A stretch of DNA of 64,000 nucleotides. Origin: Mesorhizobium_B sp963522145 (GTDB taxonomy: Bacteria; Pseudomonadota; Alphaproteobacteria; Rhizobiales; Rhizobiaceae). Below the pieces are notes generated by a model. The model searched no databases. It saw only the letters and a program-made list of their open reading frames with translations, and was not told where the DNA came from. Every line of letters begins with the position of its first letter. Within the stretch, counting starts at the first letter, position 1. The DNA lies in the NCBI GenBank assembly GCA_963522145.1, contig CAUQXI010000010.1, forward strand, positions 52,203-116,202, read 5' to 3'. Below, in pieces: positions 10,365 to 19,441 of this stretch. The position numbers and the translations under genes are program-made.

Positions 10365-11330
10365 TCACTTCACCATGAGGATGGATTTGCGGTTGATCGA
10401 CAGCGCGACCGCGCAGATCACCATCAGCCCGAGCATCCCGCTTTGGAGAAAGCTCGGCAGTCCGACGACCACCATGCCGTTGGAGATGGCGGCAACGATC
10501 AGCACGCCCACCAGCGTGTTGAGCACGCCGCCCGAGCCCCCGATCAGCGATGTTCCGCCCACGACCACGGCCGTGATGGAGGAAAACATCATGTTCGAGC
10601 CGGACTGGCCATCGGCGATGCCCACGCGGGCCACGGCCAGAAGCGCGCCCAGCGCATAGAACATGCCGGCGATGCAGAAGGCGATGATGCGGACGCGCTC
10701 GACGTTGAGGCCTGAGGAGCGGGCCAGTTCCTCGCCGCCGCCCACGGCATAGATGTTGCGGCCGATCACGGTATGGCGCTCGATGAACCAGGCCAGCGCG
10801 ACGAAGATCAGCGCGACATAGACCATCAGCGGCATTTCCAGAACGCGCGTCGTGAGAAGCGCCCGGAAGGTCGGGTCCTCGACCCGGATGCGGTAGCCGC
10901 CCGAAAGGATCACGGTCGCGCCGGCGCCGACAAAGCCCATGGCAAGGCTGGCCATGAAGGACGGGATCCGCAGCTTCACATGAGCGACCCCGGTGAGGAG
11001 CCCCGCGAGGAGCCCGACGCCGATCGCGACGGGAAAGGCAGCCCAGCCCGTTGCGATCGAGCCGCCGAGACTTGCGAAGAGCGTAGCGAAGACAACCGCG
11101 CAGAAGGTCACGACGCCTTCCATCGACAGGTCGATCGACCCCATCACGATGATGAATGTGACGCCGATCGCGACCATGAGGGAGGGCGCGGCCAGAACGC
11201 CGATGCGGCCGAAATTCCGGATCGAAAGGAAGTTCGGGTTGACGATCGTGAAAGCCAGGCAGACCGCCACGAGCACCAGAACAGGCGCCCAGGTCCGGAT
11301 GGTCGTCGGGTTGATGCCGCGCAAGCGCAT
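10365..11330 (-). CDS. Ribose-type ABC transporter permease 2
   Basis: A 321-residue RbsC-like membrane protein with the conserved VGGTSLIGGSGGVLNTL motif late in the chain and about ten transmembrane segments. It shares the family fold with permease 1 but differs clearly in sequence, so the two probably form a heterodimer. It is the second gene of the operon, 72 bases after the binding-protein gene. Confidence 0.9.
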   Translation of the reverse strand: MRLRGINPTTIRTWAPVLVLVAVCLAFTIVNPNFLSIRNFGRIGVLAAPSLMVAIGVTFIIVMGSIDLSMEGVVTFCAVVFATLFASLGGSIATGWAAFPVAIGVGLLAGLLTGVAHVKLRIPSFMASLAMGFVGAGATVILSGGYRIRVEDPTFRALLTTRVLEMPLMVYVALIFVALAWFIERHTVIGRNIYAVGGGEELARSSGLNVERVRIIAFCIAGMFYALGALLAVARVGIADGQSGSNMMFSSITAVVVGGTSLIGGSGGVLNTLVGVLIVAAISNGMVVVGLPSFLQSGMLGLMVICAVALSINRKSILMVK

Positions 11331-11402
11331 GAGTCCGCCATGAACAAGTGAAGGCGGCCGCAGCGAGGATCCTCACGCCGCGGCCGTGCGGTTCGCCGCC
11401 GA

Positions 11403-12518
11403 TCAGGTGCGGTTGTACTTGATCTGGCCGTTGCTCGGGCCGAAATAGTCGGTCCAGTCATAGGCGGGATGCGACTTGTGGTGCTTGGCGAGGAAGGCTT
11501 CGGCGTCCTTCTTGGTCACCAGGATCGTCGGCCCGTAGAACTCGCGATGCTCCTGCGGCTCCGCGCTCGGCTTGAAGGCGCCGGTGGCGGCATGATAGGC
11601 GAGCGAGAGCGCGACGCCGCCGCCCCAGTAGGGATCGGTATAGACGGTCGCCAGAAGCTCGTCCTTGAGGATGTAGTCCACCGCCTGCTCGCCGCCGTCA
11701 TAGGCGACAACGGGGATCTGCCCGGCGAGGCCTTCCGCGCGCAGCGCCTCGATCGCGCCATAGGCCATGGTGTCGTTGGCGCAGAACACGCCCTTGATGT
11801 TGTCGCCATGGGTGGTGAGATAGGCGGCCATGATCTCGTTGGCCTTGGTCGTATCCCAGTCGGCCGCCTGATAATCGAGCAGCTTGATGTTGGGGAACTT
11901 GGCCACCGCCTTTTCCATGCCGGCGCGGCGTTCCACCGCCGGGATGTTGGCCGCGATGCCGCCAAGGCCGACCACGCCGCCTTCGCCGCCCATCGCCTCG
12001 AACAGGATCGTCGCGGTCTGCTCGGCCGGCTCCATGTCTGACCAGCTCATATGGCCGACCCAGTTGTCGCCGAAGTCCCAGGGGTGGAGGTCGTCAGTCT
12101 TGTTCCAGATGGTGAAGACGTAGCCGTTGGCCGCCTTCACCGCCTCGACGGTCGGACGGCAGTTGGGCGAGTCGTTCGGGTCGCAGGCGATCGCCGCGTT
12201 GCCGTTGACCTTGCCGAGCAGGGCCTTGATGTCGGCCACGCATTTCTCGTTGGAGCCGTCATGGATCAGGTTGATCAAGTTGCTCTTGCTCTTGCCGATG
12301 CTTTCCACGAACGACTCGCCGCCTGAGACGATCGAGTTCCAGTAGGGGTTGGTGCGGTCGCGATAGCTCCAGGCCAGGGCCGGGTCGTTGGCGGCCAGCG
12401 CACCCGTGGGACGCAGCGCCGTGCCGGCGACAAGGCCGCCCAGGCCCAAGGCGCTTCCGATCAGGAAGTCACGGCGGCGCAGTTTCTCGGTTTCAATGAA
12501 ATCCTTGATAAAGGACAT
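11403..12518 (-). CDS. Periplasmic sugar/polyol-binding protein with Tat signal
   Basis: A 371-residue periplasmic-binding-protein-like I family receptor (ribose or xylose type). The N-terminus has a twin-arginine motif (RRRDFLIG at about 14-21), a hydrophobic stretch and an Ala-Leu-Ala-Ala cleavage region, which suggests Tat rather than Sec export. The start at 12518 follows a near-perfect ribosome binding site (AGGGAGGAA); the frame runs 18 codons further upstream without a good site. As first gene of the seven-gene importer/oxidation operon it sets substrate specificity. The ligand cannot be named from sequence. Confidence 0.9.
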   Translation of the reverse strand: MSFIKDFIETEKLRRRDFLIGSALGLGGLVAGTALRPTGALAANDPALAWSYRDRTNPYWNSIVSGGESFVESIGKSKSNLINLIHDGSNEKCVADIKALLGKVNGNAAIACDPNDSPNCRPTVEAVKAANGYVFTIWNKTDDLHPWDFGDNWVGHMSWSDMEPAEQTATILFEAMGGEGGVVGLGGIAANIPAVERRAGMEKAVAKFPNIKLLDYQAADWDTTKANEIMAAYLTTHGDNIKGVFCANDTMAYGAIEALRAEGLAGQIPVVAYDGGEQAVDYILKDELLATVYTDPYWGGGVALSLAYHAATGAFKPSAEPQEHREFYGPTILVTKKDAEAFLAKHHKSHPAYDWTDYFGPSNGQIKYNRT

Positions 12519-12634
12519 GGCTTCCTCCCTTTGGGTCCAAACTCGTGCAGGGGCGCAGCGATGATGATCCACCGATGCTCGTCAAACGCCGTCTTCAAGC
12601 CTCCCGACAGCATCGCGCCGCGCTCTTTATGCAC

Positions 12635-12644
12635 TAACTAGTTA
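12635..12644. promoter_or_regulatory. Operator-like site C between the ABC operon and the TetR gene
   Basis: TAACTAGTTA is a perfect ten-base palindrome and includes the TAGTTAT core shared with sites A and B. It lies in the 322-base divergent region 12519-12840 between the binding-protein gene and the TetR gene. It could therefore control both the importer operon and the regulator itself. Nothing else gene-like was seen in that interval. Confidence 0.5.
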
Positions 12645-12840
12645 TTTGTTTCAAGACGGTTCTGAACCCTCTATAAGGAGCCGTTCGGAAGGGCAGCCGG
12701 AAGCCGCACGATCCAAATCATGGTCACGGACGGTTGTGCGCGCACCGGATTGGCAACTGGAAGCCGGGCTCGCGCTTTGACGCGGAACGCGGTACTTCCG
12801 CACTGCCGGGGAAACATGAGCGCAACCGGGCGGAGCCTCG

Positions 12841-13485
12841 ATGGAAAAGCCGGAAAAGTCGAAAGCCAGGCCGCGCGACGCGGAGGCGACGCAGGCCAGG
12901 ATCCTGGAAGCGGCCAAGAAGGAGTTCGCCCGAAGCGGGCTTGCCGGCGCGCGTGTGGACATCATCGCCGAACGCGCCAAAGCCAACAAGCGCATGATCT
13001 ACCACTACTTCAACAGCAAGGAAGAGCTGTTCCAGCGCGTGCTGGAAGACGCCTATGAGGACATCCGCAGCGCCGAACAGAAGCTCCGGCTCGACGAATT
13101 GCCGCCGCGCGAGGCGCTCGAGACCCTCGTGCGTTTCACCTGGCAGTATTATCTCAGGAATCCGGAATTCATCACGCTGGTGAACAGCGAGAACCTGCAC
13201 CGCGCCCGGCACCTGAAGAAGTCGACGAAAATCCACATCCTCAGCAAGCGCTTCATCGACATGGTGTCGGAGCTTCTGGAAAGAGGCGCCCGCGAGGGCG
13301 TGTTCCGCGACGGGATCGATCCCGTCCAGCTCAACATCACCATCGCCGCTGTGAATTATTACTACCTGACCAACCGGTATACCGGCTCGATCGTCTTCGA
13401 GCGCGACCTGATGGCGGCTGACGCGCTGGAAGAGCGCATCAGCTTCAATCTTCAAACGATCATGCGCCTGGTCTGTCGCGATTGA
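12841..13485 (+). CDS. TetR/AcrR-family transcriptional regulator
   Basis: A 214-residue one-component regulator. The N-terminal helix-turn-helix covers about residues 15-65 and includes the conserved MIYHYFNSKEELF segment. The C-terminal ligand domain resembles that of regulators of nitrogen-heterocycle or fatty-acid catabolism, but that is only a general impression. The ATG at 12841 has a GGAG upstream. It diverges from the ABC/dehydrogenase operon. The likely targets are the three TAGTTAT-core sites at about 2500, 2620 and 12640, which would make it the local repressor relieved by a pathway metabolite. Confidence 0.88.
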   Translation: MEKPEKSKARPRDAEATQARILEAAKKEFARSGLAGARVDIIAERAKANKRMIYHYFNSKEELFQRVLEDAYEDIRSAEQKLRLDELPPREALETLVRFTWQYYLRNPEFITLVNSENLHRARHLKKSTKIHILSKRFIDMVSELLERGAREGVFRDGIDPVQLNITIAAVNYYYLTNRYTGSIVFERDLMAADALEERISFNLQTIMRLVCRD

Positions 13486-13509
13486 GCCCGCTGCCGTGAG
13501 GTTTCCGCC

Positions 13510-14745
13510 TCATGCACCGCCATCCTTGGTGATGCGCAGGATCGTGCTCTCGCCGCCGCGCGATTCAGTCACCGCGTAAACCGCGCCGTCCGGACCAGCC
13601 TTCACGTCGCGGATACGGGCATCGAGGGGAACGCGCTCCTCGGCAGCAACCGTGTCGCCGTCAATGCGAAGCACCACAAGGCCCTGCGACACGAGCCCGC
13701 CGACCAGGATAGCGCCCTTCCATTCGGGGATCGCGTCGGCTTCATAGAAGGCCATGCCGGACGGGCCGATCACGGGATCCCAGAAATAGACCGGCTGCTC
13801 CATGCCGTCCCGCGCCGTGATTCCCTTGCCAATGGGCTTGCCGCTATAATCGATGCCGTAGGTGATCACCGGCCAGCCATAATTCTTGCCGGCTTCTGGC
13901 CGGTTCAGCTCGTCGCCTCCCTTCGGCCCATGCTCCACGGTCCAGAGCCTGCCGCTCGCGTCGATCGCGGCTGATTGCAGGTTGCGATGGCCGTAGGACC
14001 AGATCTCGCCTTTCGCATCCGAACGGCCGACGAACGGATTATCCGCCGGCACCGAGCCGTCTCCATTGATGCGGAACACCTTGCCCAATCCGGATGTCAC
14101 GTCCTGCGCCTGATCGCGGATCGGTGTGTCGGAGCGCTCGCCCACGGTCACGAACAGGGCGCCGTCCGGCGCGAAGGCCAGGCGCGAGCCGAAATGCTTG
14201 TTGCCGTCATAGGTCGGCGTCTGGCGGAAGATCACGGTCACGTCCTCCAGCGCGCCCGACCCGTTCCCGTCGGGAACCAGCTTCGCCCGCGCGACGCTCG
14301 TGCCGTTGCCGTTCTCGCGCGGCTCGGAAAACGAGAAATAGATCAGCCCGCTTTGCGCGAAGTCGGGCGCGACCGCCACGTCGAGCAGACCGCCCTGGCC
14401 GCGCGCATCAACCTCCGGCACGTTGGCGATCGCTGCGCCGGCACCCTTGTCCGGCATCACGATATGCATGGCGCCCTTCTTTGTCGTGACAAGCATCCGG
14501 CCGTCGGGAAGGAACTCCATGGCCCAGAGCTGGGGCAGCCCTTGAGCAACTGTTTCCACTGCGGTCTTCACCGCTTCCGTCGGCCGGGGCGCGCGCGTCT
14601 GGTTGGCGAAAGCCGGTGTCTGGTTGCGGGCGTTGGGCGCGGCCTGCTCGGCCGGCTCGCGCGTTTTCGCTTCGTTGCCGGACTGCGCGAAGGCAGAGGT
14701 CGTGGCAAGGCAGGCCAGGATCGCGGTGGGAAGAAGACGAGGCAT
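13510..14745 (-). CDS. PQQ-dependent aldose sugar dehydrogenase (YliI/Asd-like), secreted
   Basis: A 411-residue protein with a Sec signal peptide at the N-terminus (MPRLLPTAILACLATTSAFA). A six-bladed beta-propeller of the soluble glucose/sorbosone dehydrogenase family follows. Typical motifs include LLDVAVAPDF, FGSRLAFAPDG, the WSYGHRNLQ segment carrying the catalytic His, and KNYGWPVITYG. It would oxidise aldoses in the periplasm using PQQ. It is convergent with the TetR gene and not obviously part of its regulon. The open frame extends 150 codons upstream, but the signal peptide fixes the start. Confidence 0.88.
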   Translation of the reverse strand: MPRLLPTAILACLATTSAFAQSGNEAKTREPAEQAAPNARNQTPAFANQTRAPRPTEAVKTAVETVAQGLPQLWAMEFLPDGRMLVTTKKGAMHIVMPDKGAGAAIANVPEVDARGQGGLLDVAVAPDFAQSGLIYFSFSEPRENGNGTSVARAKLVPDGNGSGALEDVTVIFRQTPTYDGNKHFGSRLAFAPDGALFVTVGERSDTPIRDQAQDVTSGLGKVFRINGDGSVPADNPFVGRSDAKGEIWSYGHRNLQSAAIDASGRLWTVEHGPKGGDELNRPEAGKNYGWPVITYGIDYSGKPIGKGITARDGMEQPVYFWDPVIGPSGMAFYEADAIPEWKGAILVGGLVSQGLVVLRIDGDTVAAEERVPLDARIRDVKAGPDGAVYAVTESRGGESTILRITKDGGA

Positions 14746-15006
14746 GGCTGGCTCCGGTTTTGCTCGAAAAGGAGCAGCGCAGGACCTTTGGATGTCCCGA
14801 CTGCATCCGGAGCGTGGGGAGCGCGCATCTTTCACGCAACCGCGTTCACCGGAAGTTGAGGCAAATCGCTGGAAACGACAGCCCGGCATCGATCGTCGCA
14901 GCGCCTGTCGAAGGGCACCGCGCGCACCATATGGCCGGCCATGTTTGAACAGGTGAAGCGGGTGGAAAAACAGGGCGAGGAAGAGCTTTGCGCACAGGAG
15001 CGCGTG

Positions 15007-15720
15007 ATGGATGACGCAACGCCGGAAACGTTGGTCGTGCGCGGTCTCGCCAAATCGGTGCCGGGCGGGCGGCAGCTCTTTTCCGGGCTCGATCTCGATG
15101 TGAGACCAGGCGAGCTGGTGGCGATCGTGGGCGAGTCGGGCGTGGGCAAGTCCACCCTGCTCAACATCCTGGCCGGGCTGGACGATGTTGATCACGGCGA
15201 GGTGCGGATTGGAGGTGTGCTTCTCAGCGAGCTGGACGAGGCGGCGCGGACGGAGCTACGCCGCACGCGCATCGGCTTCGTGTTCCAGGCCTTCCACATC
15301 CTGCCCTATCTCACGCTACGCCAGAACGTGGCGCTGCCGCTCGCGCTGGTGTCGGCGGATCGACGCGTGATCGACGCGCGCGCCGACGCCATGCTGTCCG
15401 CCGTGGGCCTGGGGAACCGCGGCAGCGGCTATGCCCGCGACCTTTCCGGCGGCGAGCTTCAGCGCGTCGCGATCGCGCGTGCCCTCGTGCACGAGCCGGC
15501 GCTGATCCTCGCCGACGAGCCCACCGGCAATCTCGATCCGGATACGGCCGCGCGCGTGCTCGCGCTGTTCGCCGATGCCGTGCGTCGCGGCCGTTCGGCG
15601 GCGGTGATCGTCACCCATTCGCGCGCGACGGCGGAGATCGCCGATCGGGTGCTGACCCTCACCCATCAGGGGCTCGACAGCACTTTTACTCCGCGCGCCG
15701 TTGCTCAAGGCGGCAGTTGA
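15007..15720 (+). CDS. LolD-type ABC transporter ATP-binding protein
   Basis: A 237-residue single ATPase with Walker A GESGVGKST, signature LSGGELQRV and Walker B LILADEPTGNLD. It belongs to the LolD/MacB/FtsE branch that works with FtsX-like permeases. The ATG at 15007 is preferred over the start 22 codons upstream because AGGAG precedes it. Its stop overlaps the start of the permease gene (TGATG), so the two are coupled. It probably powers extraction or release of a lipid or lipoprotein-like substrate rather than import. Confidence 0.9.
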   Translation: MDDATPETLVVRGLAKSVPGGRQLFSGLDLDVRPGELVAIVGESGVGKSTLLNILAGLDDVDHGEVRIGGVLLSELDEAARTELRRTRIGFVFQAFHILPYLTLRQNVALPLALVSADRRVIDARADAMLSAVGLGNRGSGYARDLSGGELQRVAIARALVHEPALILADEPTGNLDPDTAARVLALFADAVRRGRSAAVIVTHSRATAEIADRVLTLTHQGLDSTFTPRAVAQGGS

Positions 15721-18254
15721 TGACAGCCGCATCGGAGCCGGGGCTTCTTTCTGCAAGGCTTGCGCTCGGCTGGCTGATCGGCGGTGAGTGGCGCGCGCAT
15801 CCTGGCCGCTTCCTCGCCACCGCGATCGCGATCACGGTGGGGGTCGCGCTGGGCTTCGCAGTGCATCTGGTGAACGGCTCGGCGCTGGCCTCCTTTGAAG
15901 GCGCGGTACGCGGCGTCAACGGCGCAGCCGATCTTGCCGTTCGCGCGGCGAGCCCGCTCGGCTTCGACGAGAATCTCTATCCGCGTGTCGCCACGGCCGC
16001 GGGCGTGACTGATGCGAGCCCCGTTGTCAGCCTGGAGGCCGAGATCGGCGGCGCACGCGTGACCCTGCTCGGGCTCGATGTGATCCGCGCGGCGGCCGTC
16101 ACGCCCAGCTTGGTCGGCCTGCGACCAAACGGCCCGGACACCAGCAATGACGATGTCTTCGCCGACACCCTGTTCCTGTCGCGCGCCGCCCTTGCCGCCA
16201 CCGGCGCGGGAATCGGCGACACGCTGATCGTTTCGGCCAACAGCCGCAGCTTCCCCTATCGTCTGGGTGGCGCGCTGCTAGGTGCGGGCGACACGGAAGC
16301 GCTCGGGGTGATCGACATCGCCTCCGCCCAATGGCGCTTCGACAGGCTTGGCCGGCTCGACCGCATCGACGTCAAGCTGTTTGACCGCCCCGCCGCCGAA
16401 GGCACGCTTCGTTCGCTCCTGCCGGAGGATGCGACGCTCGGCAGCGCGGAAACGGAAGCCGCGCAGGGTTCGGCTTTGTCGCGCGCCTATCGCGTCAATC
16501 TCGACATGCTGGCACTGGTGGCGCTTCTGACCGGCGGCTTCCTCGTCTTCTCCGCGCAGTCCCTCTCAGTCGCACGCCGCCTGCGCGCCTTTGCGCTCCT
16601 GCGCACGCTGGGTCTGCCCCGCAGCGGCATCGTCGCAGCCGTGGCGGTGGAGGGCCTCCTGATCGGCCTGATCGGCGCGACGCTCGGCCTCCTCGCCGGT
16701 TATGCGCTGGCGGCAGTCGCGCTGCGCTGGTTCGGCGGCGATCTCGGTGCAGGCTACTTCAGTGCTGCCGGCGCACGGGTGGTGTTCCAGCCGCTCGCGG
16801 CGGCCATGTTCTTCGCGCTCGGGCTCGTCGCGGCACTGGCCGGAAGCGTGCTTCCTGCACGCGCCGCTTCGCGCGCGGCCCCCGCCGCCGCCCTCAAGAA
16901 CAGCGGCGACATGCTCGACCCACGCGCGCCGGTGCCGTGGCTGCCCGCGCTCGCTTTGATGGGTCTGGGCGGCCTTGCATCGCTCGCGCCGCCTCTGAAC
17001 GGTTTGCCGGTGCTGGGCTTTGTCGGCATGGCGCTGCTCCTCGCCGGCGGCGTGGCGGGCGTGCCCTGGCTCGCGCGTCAGCTTCTGCGGCCGCTCTCCC
17101 GACGACAATCGCGCGGTGTACCCGGCCTGCTCGCAGTGCGGCACATCCATGGGGCGCCGGGCGAGGCAGCGACCGCCCTATGCGGCATCGTGGCGAGCAC
17201 CGCGCTGATGATCGCCATGGCGGTCATGGTGACGAGCTTCCGCACCGCCGTGGACGAATGGCTGGCTCAGGTGCTTTCCGCTGATCTTTACCTCCGCACC
17301 GAGGGCGCACCGCCCTTCGACCCCGCCATTCAGGCCCGGCTGGCGAACACGCCCGGCCTCTCGCGCATCGCTTTCAGCCGGCAACTGCCTTTGACGATCG
17401 AGCCGGACCGGCCGCCCGTGACGCTGATTGCCCGTCCGCTCGACCCGGCGCATCCCGACGGACTTCTGGTGCTGATCGACAAAGCGGCGGCTCTGCCTTC
17501 CGGAACGATCCCGGTCTGGGTGTCCGAGCCCGCCTCCCGGCTTTACAACTGGAAAACAGGCGACACGATCAGCCTGCCGCTCGGCCAGGGCGCGCGTTTC
17601 GGGGTCGCCGGCATCTGGCGCGATTATGCGCGGCAAGCCGGCGCGGTGGTGATCGGAAACGAGGATTACTCGAGGCTGACAGGCGACGCCATGCGCGACG
17701 AAGCACTGGTGATGCTGGCGCCCGACACGAGCTTCGATGCGGCAAGCACGGCGCTGCTCGGGAAGCTGCCGCCGGAGATCCGCGCCGGCGTGTCGGTCGC
17801 CCAGCCTTCCAGCCTGCGCCGCTTCGCGCTCGACCTGTTCGACCGTTCCTTTGCCGTCACCTACCTGCTGGAAGCCGTGGCGATTCTGGTGGGACTGGCC
17901 GGCGTGGCAGCGACCGTATCGGCGCAGGTGATTGCGCGGGTGCGCGAGTTCGGCATGTTGCGGCATCTCGGCCTGAGCAAGGGTCAAATCGTGCGGATGC
18001 TCGGCGCCGAAGGGGCACTGCTGGGCGCGATCGGCGGGGTCGCGGGTGTGGCGCTCGGCGCCGTGCTGAGTCAGGTGCTGATCCATGTGATCAACCCGCA
18101 ATCCTTTAACTGGACGATGACCACGCGCGTTCCCTGGGGCACGGTCGGCGGCGTGATCGCAGCGCTCGTGCTGGCGGCAACTGTCACCGCCATGCTGGCC
18201 GGCCGGCGTGCCACCGCGCCCCAGGCCGTGCTTGCCGTGCGGGAGGACTGGTGA
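15720..18254 (+). CDS. FtsX-like ABC transporter permease (large, two FtsX domains)
   Basis: An 844-residue inner-membrane protein. It has an N-terminal transmembrane helix, a periplasmic domain (about 50-250), a cluster of helices near 260-420, a second periplasmic domain, and final FtsX helices with the LRHLGLSKGQI and LRTLGLPRSGI cytoplasmic motifs. This two-FtsX layout is typical of permeases paired with LolD-like ATPases. The ATG at 15720 overlaps the ATPase stop, and its own stop overlaps the start of the AttH-like gene. The three genes form a tight transcriptional unit. Confidence 0.9.
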   Translation: MTAASEPGLLSARLALGWLIGGEWRAHPGRFLATAIAITVGVALGFAVHLVNGSALASFEGAVRGVNGAADLAVRAASPLGFDENLYPRVATAAGVTDASPVVSLEAEIGGARVTLLGLDVIRAAAVTPSLVGLRPNGPDTSNDDVFADTLFLSRAALAATGAGIGDTLIVSANSRSFPYRLGGALLGAGDTEALGVIDIASAQWRFDRLGRLDRIDVKLFDRPAAEGTLRSLLPEDATLGSAETEAAQGSALSRAYRVNLDMLALVALLTGGFLVFSAQSLSVARRLRAFALLRTLGLPRSGIVAAVAVEGLLIGLIGATLGLLAGYALAAVALRWFGGDLGAGYFSAAGARVVFQPLAAAMFFALGLVAALAGSVLPARAASRAAPAAALKNSGDMLDPRAPVPWLPALALMGLGGLASLAPPLNGLPVLGFVGMALLLAGGVAGVPWLARQLLRPLSRRQSRGVPGLLAVRHIHGAPGEAATALCGIVASTALMIAMAVMVTSFRTAVDEWLAQVLSADLYLRTEGAPPFDPAIQARLANTPGLSRIAFSRQLPLTIEPDRPPVTLIARPLDPAHPDGLLVLIDKAAALPSGTIPVWVSEPASRLYNWKTGDTISLPLGQGARFGVAGIWRDYARQAGAVVIGNEDYSRLTGDAMRDEALVMLAPDTSFDAASTALLGKLPPEIRAGVSVAQPSSLRRFALDLFDRSFAVTYLLEAVAILVGLAGVAATVSAQVIARVREFGMLRHLGLSKGQIVRMLGAEGALLGAIGGVAGVALGAVLSQVLIHVINPQSFNWTMTTRVPWGTVGGVIAALVLAATVTAMLAGRRATAPQAVLAVREDW

Positions 18255-19321
18255 TGCGGCGCCTCGCAGGTTTCCTTTTCTTTGTTCTGGCGAGCACGGC
18301 CGCCGTGCCGGCGGATGTTCTTTATCCCGCCGCCCGGCCGAACACGCCGTTCAGCTTTCCGCGCGACCATGGCGCGCATCCCGACTACCGCACCGAATGG
18401 TGGTATGTGACGGGCTGGCTCAAGACGGATGAAGGCAAGGAGCTGGGCTTCCAGGTCACCTTCTTCCGCACCCGCCCGCCGGTCGATGCTTCCAACCCGA
18501 GCCGGTTCACGCCGGGCCAGATCCTGTTCGCCCATGCCGCTTTATCCGATCCGGAAACAGGCCGCCTGCTGCATGGCGAGCGGGCCGGTCGCGCAGGCTT
18601 CGGCATCGCCGAAGCAGCGACAGGTGATGCCGATGTGCGGCTGGGCGGCTGGACCTTCAAGCGGGAGCCCGACAGCCGTTTCACCACACGCGTGGAAGCG
18701 TCGGAATTCGGCCTTGCGCTTGCTTTCACGCCGACCCAGGGCGAGTTCCTGCACGGGGAGGGCGGCTACAGCCGCAAGGGCCCGAAGCCGGAGGAGGCGA
18801 GCAACTACTATTCGCTGCCGCATCTGCGCGTGAGCGGCGCTGTGACGCGAAACGGGGCGGAGACCCCCGTCACGGGCGAGGCATGGCTCGATCGGGAATG
18901 GTCGTCGTCCTATCTCGCGCCCGACGCGGCCGGCTGGGACTGGACCGGCCTCAATCTCGATGACGGCTCGGCCTTGATGGCGTTCCGCATTCGCGGCCGA
19001 AACGGCGGCACCGTTTGGGCAGGTGGGTCGCTGCGTCGGCGGGACGGCGGGATCACGCGCTTCGCGCCAGCCGATGTGCAATTTGAAACGATCACCGAAT
19101 GGCGCTCGCCGCGGACGAAGGCGGTGTATCCAGTTGAGCAGAAACTGACCGTCCGCCTCCCCGAAGGCCCTCGCAGCTTTCGCCTGTCTCCGCTGTTTCC
19201 CGATCAGGAGCTCGACGGCCGCGCGAGCGGGCTGCCGGTCTATTGGGAAGGCGCGGTCAAGACGGAAGGCGGCCGCGGCTATCTTGAACTGACCGGCTAC
19301 GCCACACCCTTGCGGATGTAG
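18254..19321 (+). CDS. Secreted AttH/CrtC-like lipocalin-fold protein
   Basis: A 355-residue protein with a Sec signal peptide (about residues 1-22). Its carotenoid 1,2-hydratase/AttH-like double lipocalin domain contains the motifs TEWWYVTGWL, YSLPHLRVSG and EAWLDREWSSSYL. Such proteins are encoded next to LolD/FtsX pairs in many proteobacteria, including the attEFGH genes of Agrobacterium. The bound or modified hydrophobic molecule is not known. Coupled translation with the permease suggests that it receives or processes the transported substrate in the periplasm. Confidence 0.85.
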   Translation: MRRLAGFLFFVLASTAAVPADVLYPAARPNTPFSFPRDHGAHPDYRTEWWYVTGWLKTDEGKELGFQVTFFRTRPPVDASNPSRFTPGQILFAHAALSDPETGRLLHGERAGRAGFGIAEAATGDADVRLGGWTFKREPDSRFTTRVEASEFGLALAFTPTQGEFLHGEGGYSRKGPKPEEASNYYSLPHLRVSGAVTRNGAETPVTGEAWLDREWSSSYLAPDAAGWDWTGLNLDDGSALMAFRIRGRNGGTVWAGGSLRRRDGGITRFAPADVQFETITEWRSPRTKAVYPVEQKLTVRLPEGPRSFRLSPLFPDQELDGRASGLPVYWEGAVKTEGGRGYLELTGYATPLRM

Positions 19322-19441
19322 GCAAGGCACCCACTGCGCCCTGAGGGGTTGTCCTTTGCCCCGTCAAGGCCATTTCGGGTTGAAACCGAGCGTTTTCTTG
19401 CGCGGCCCTGTCATCTCTTTCTCCCTGCCTGAAGATCGCCC

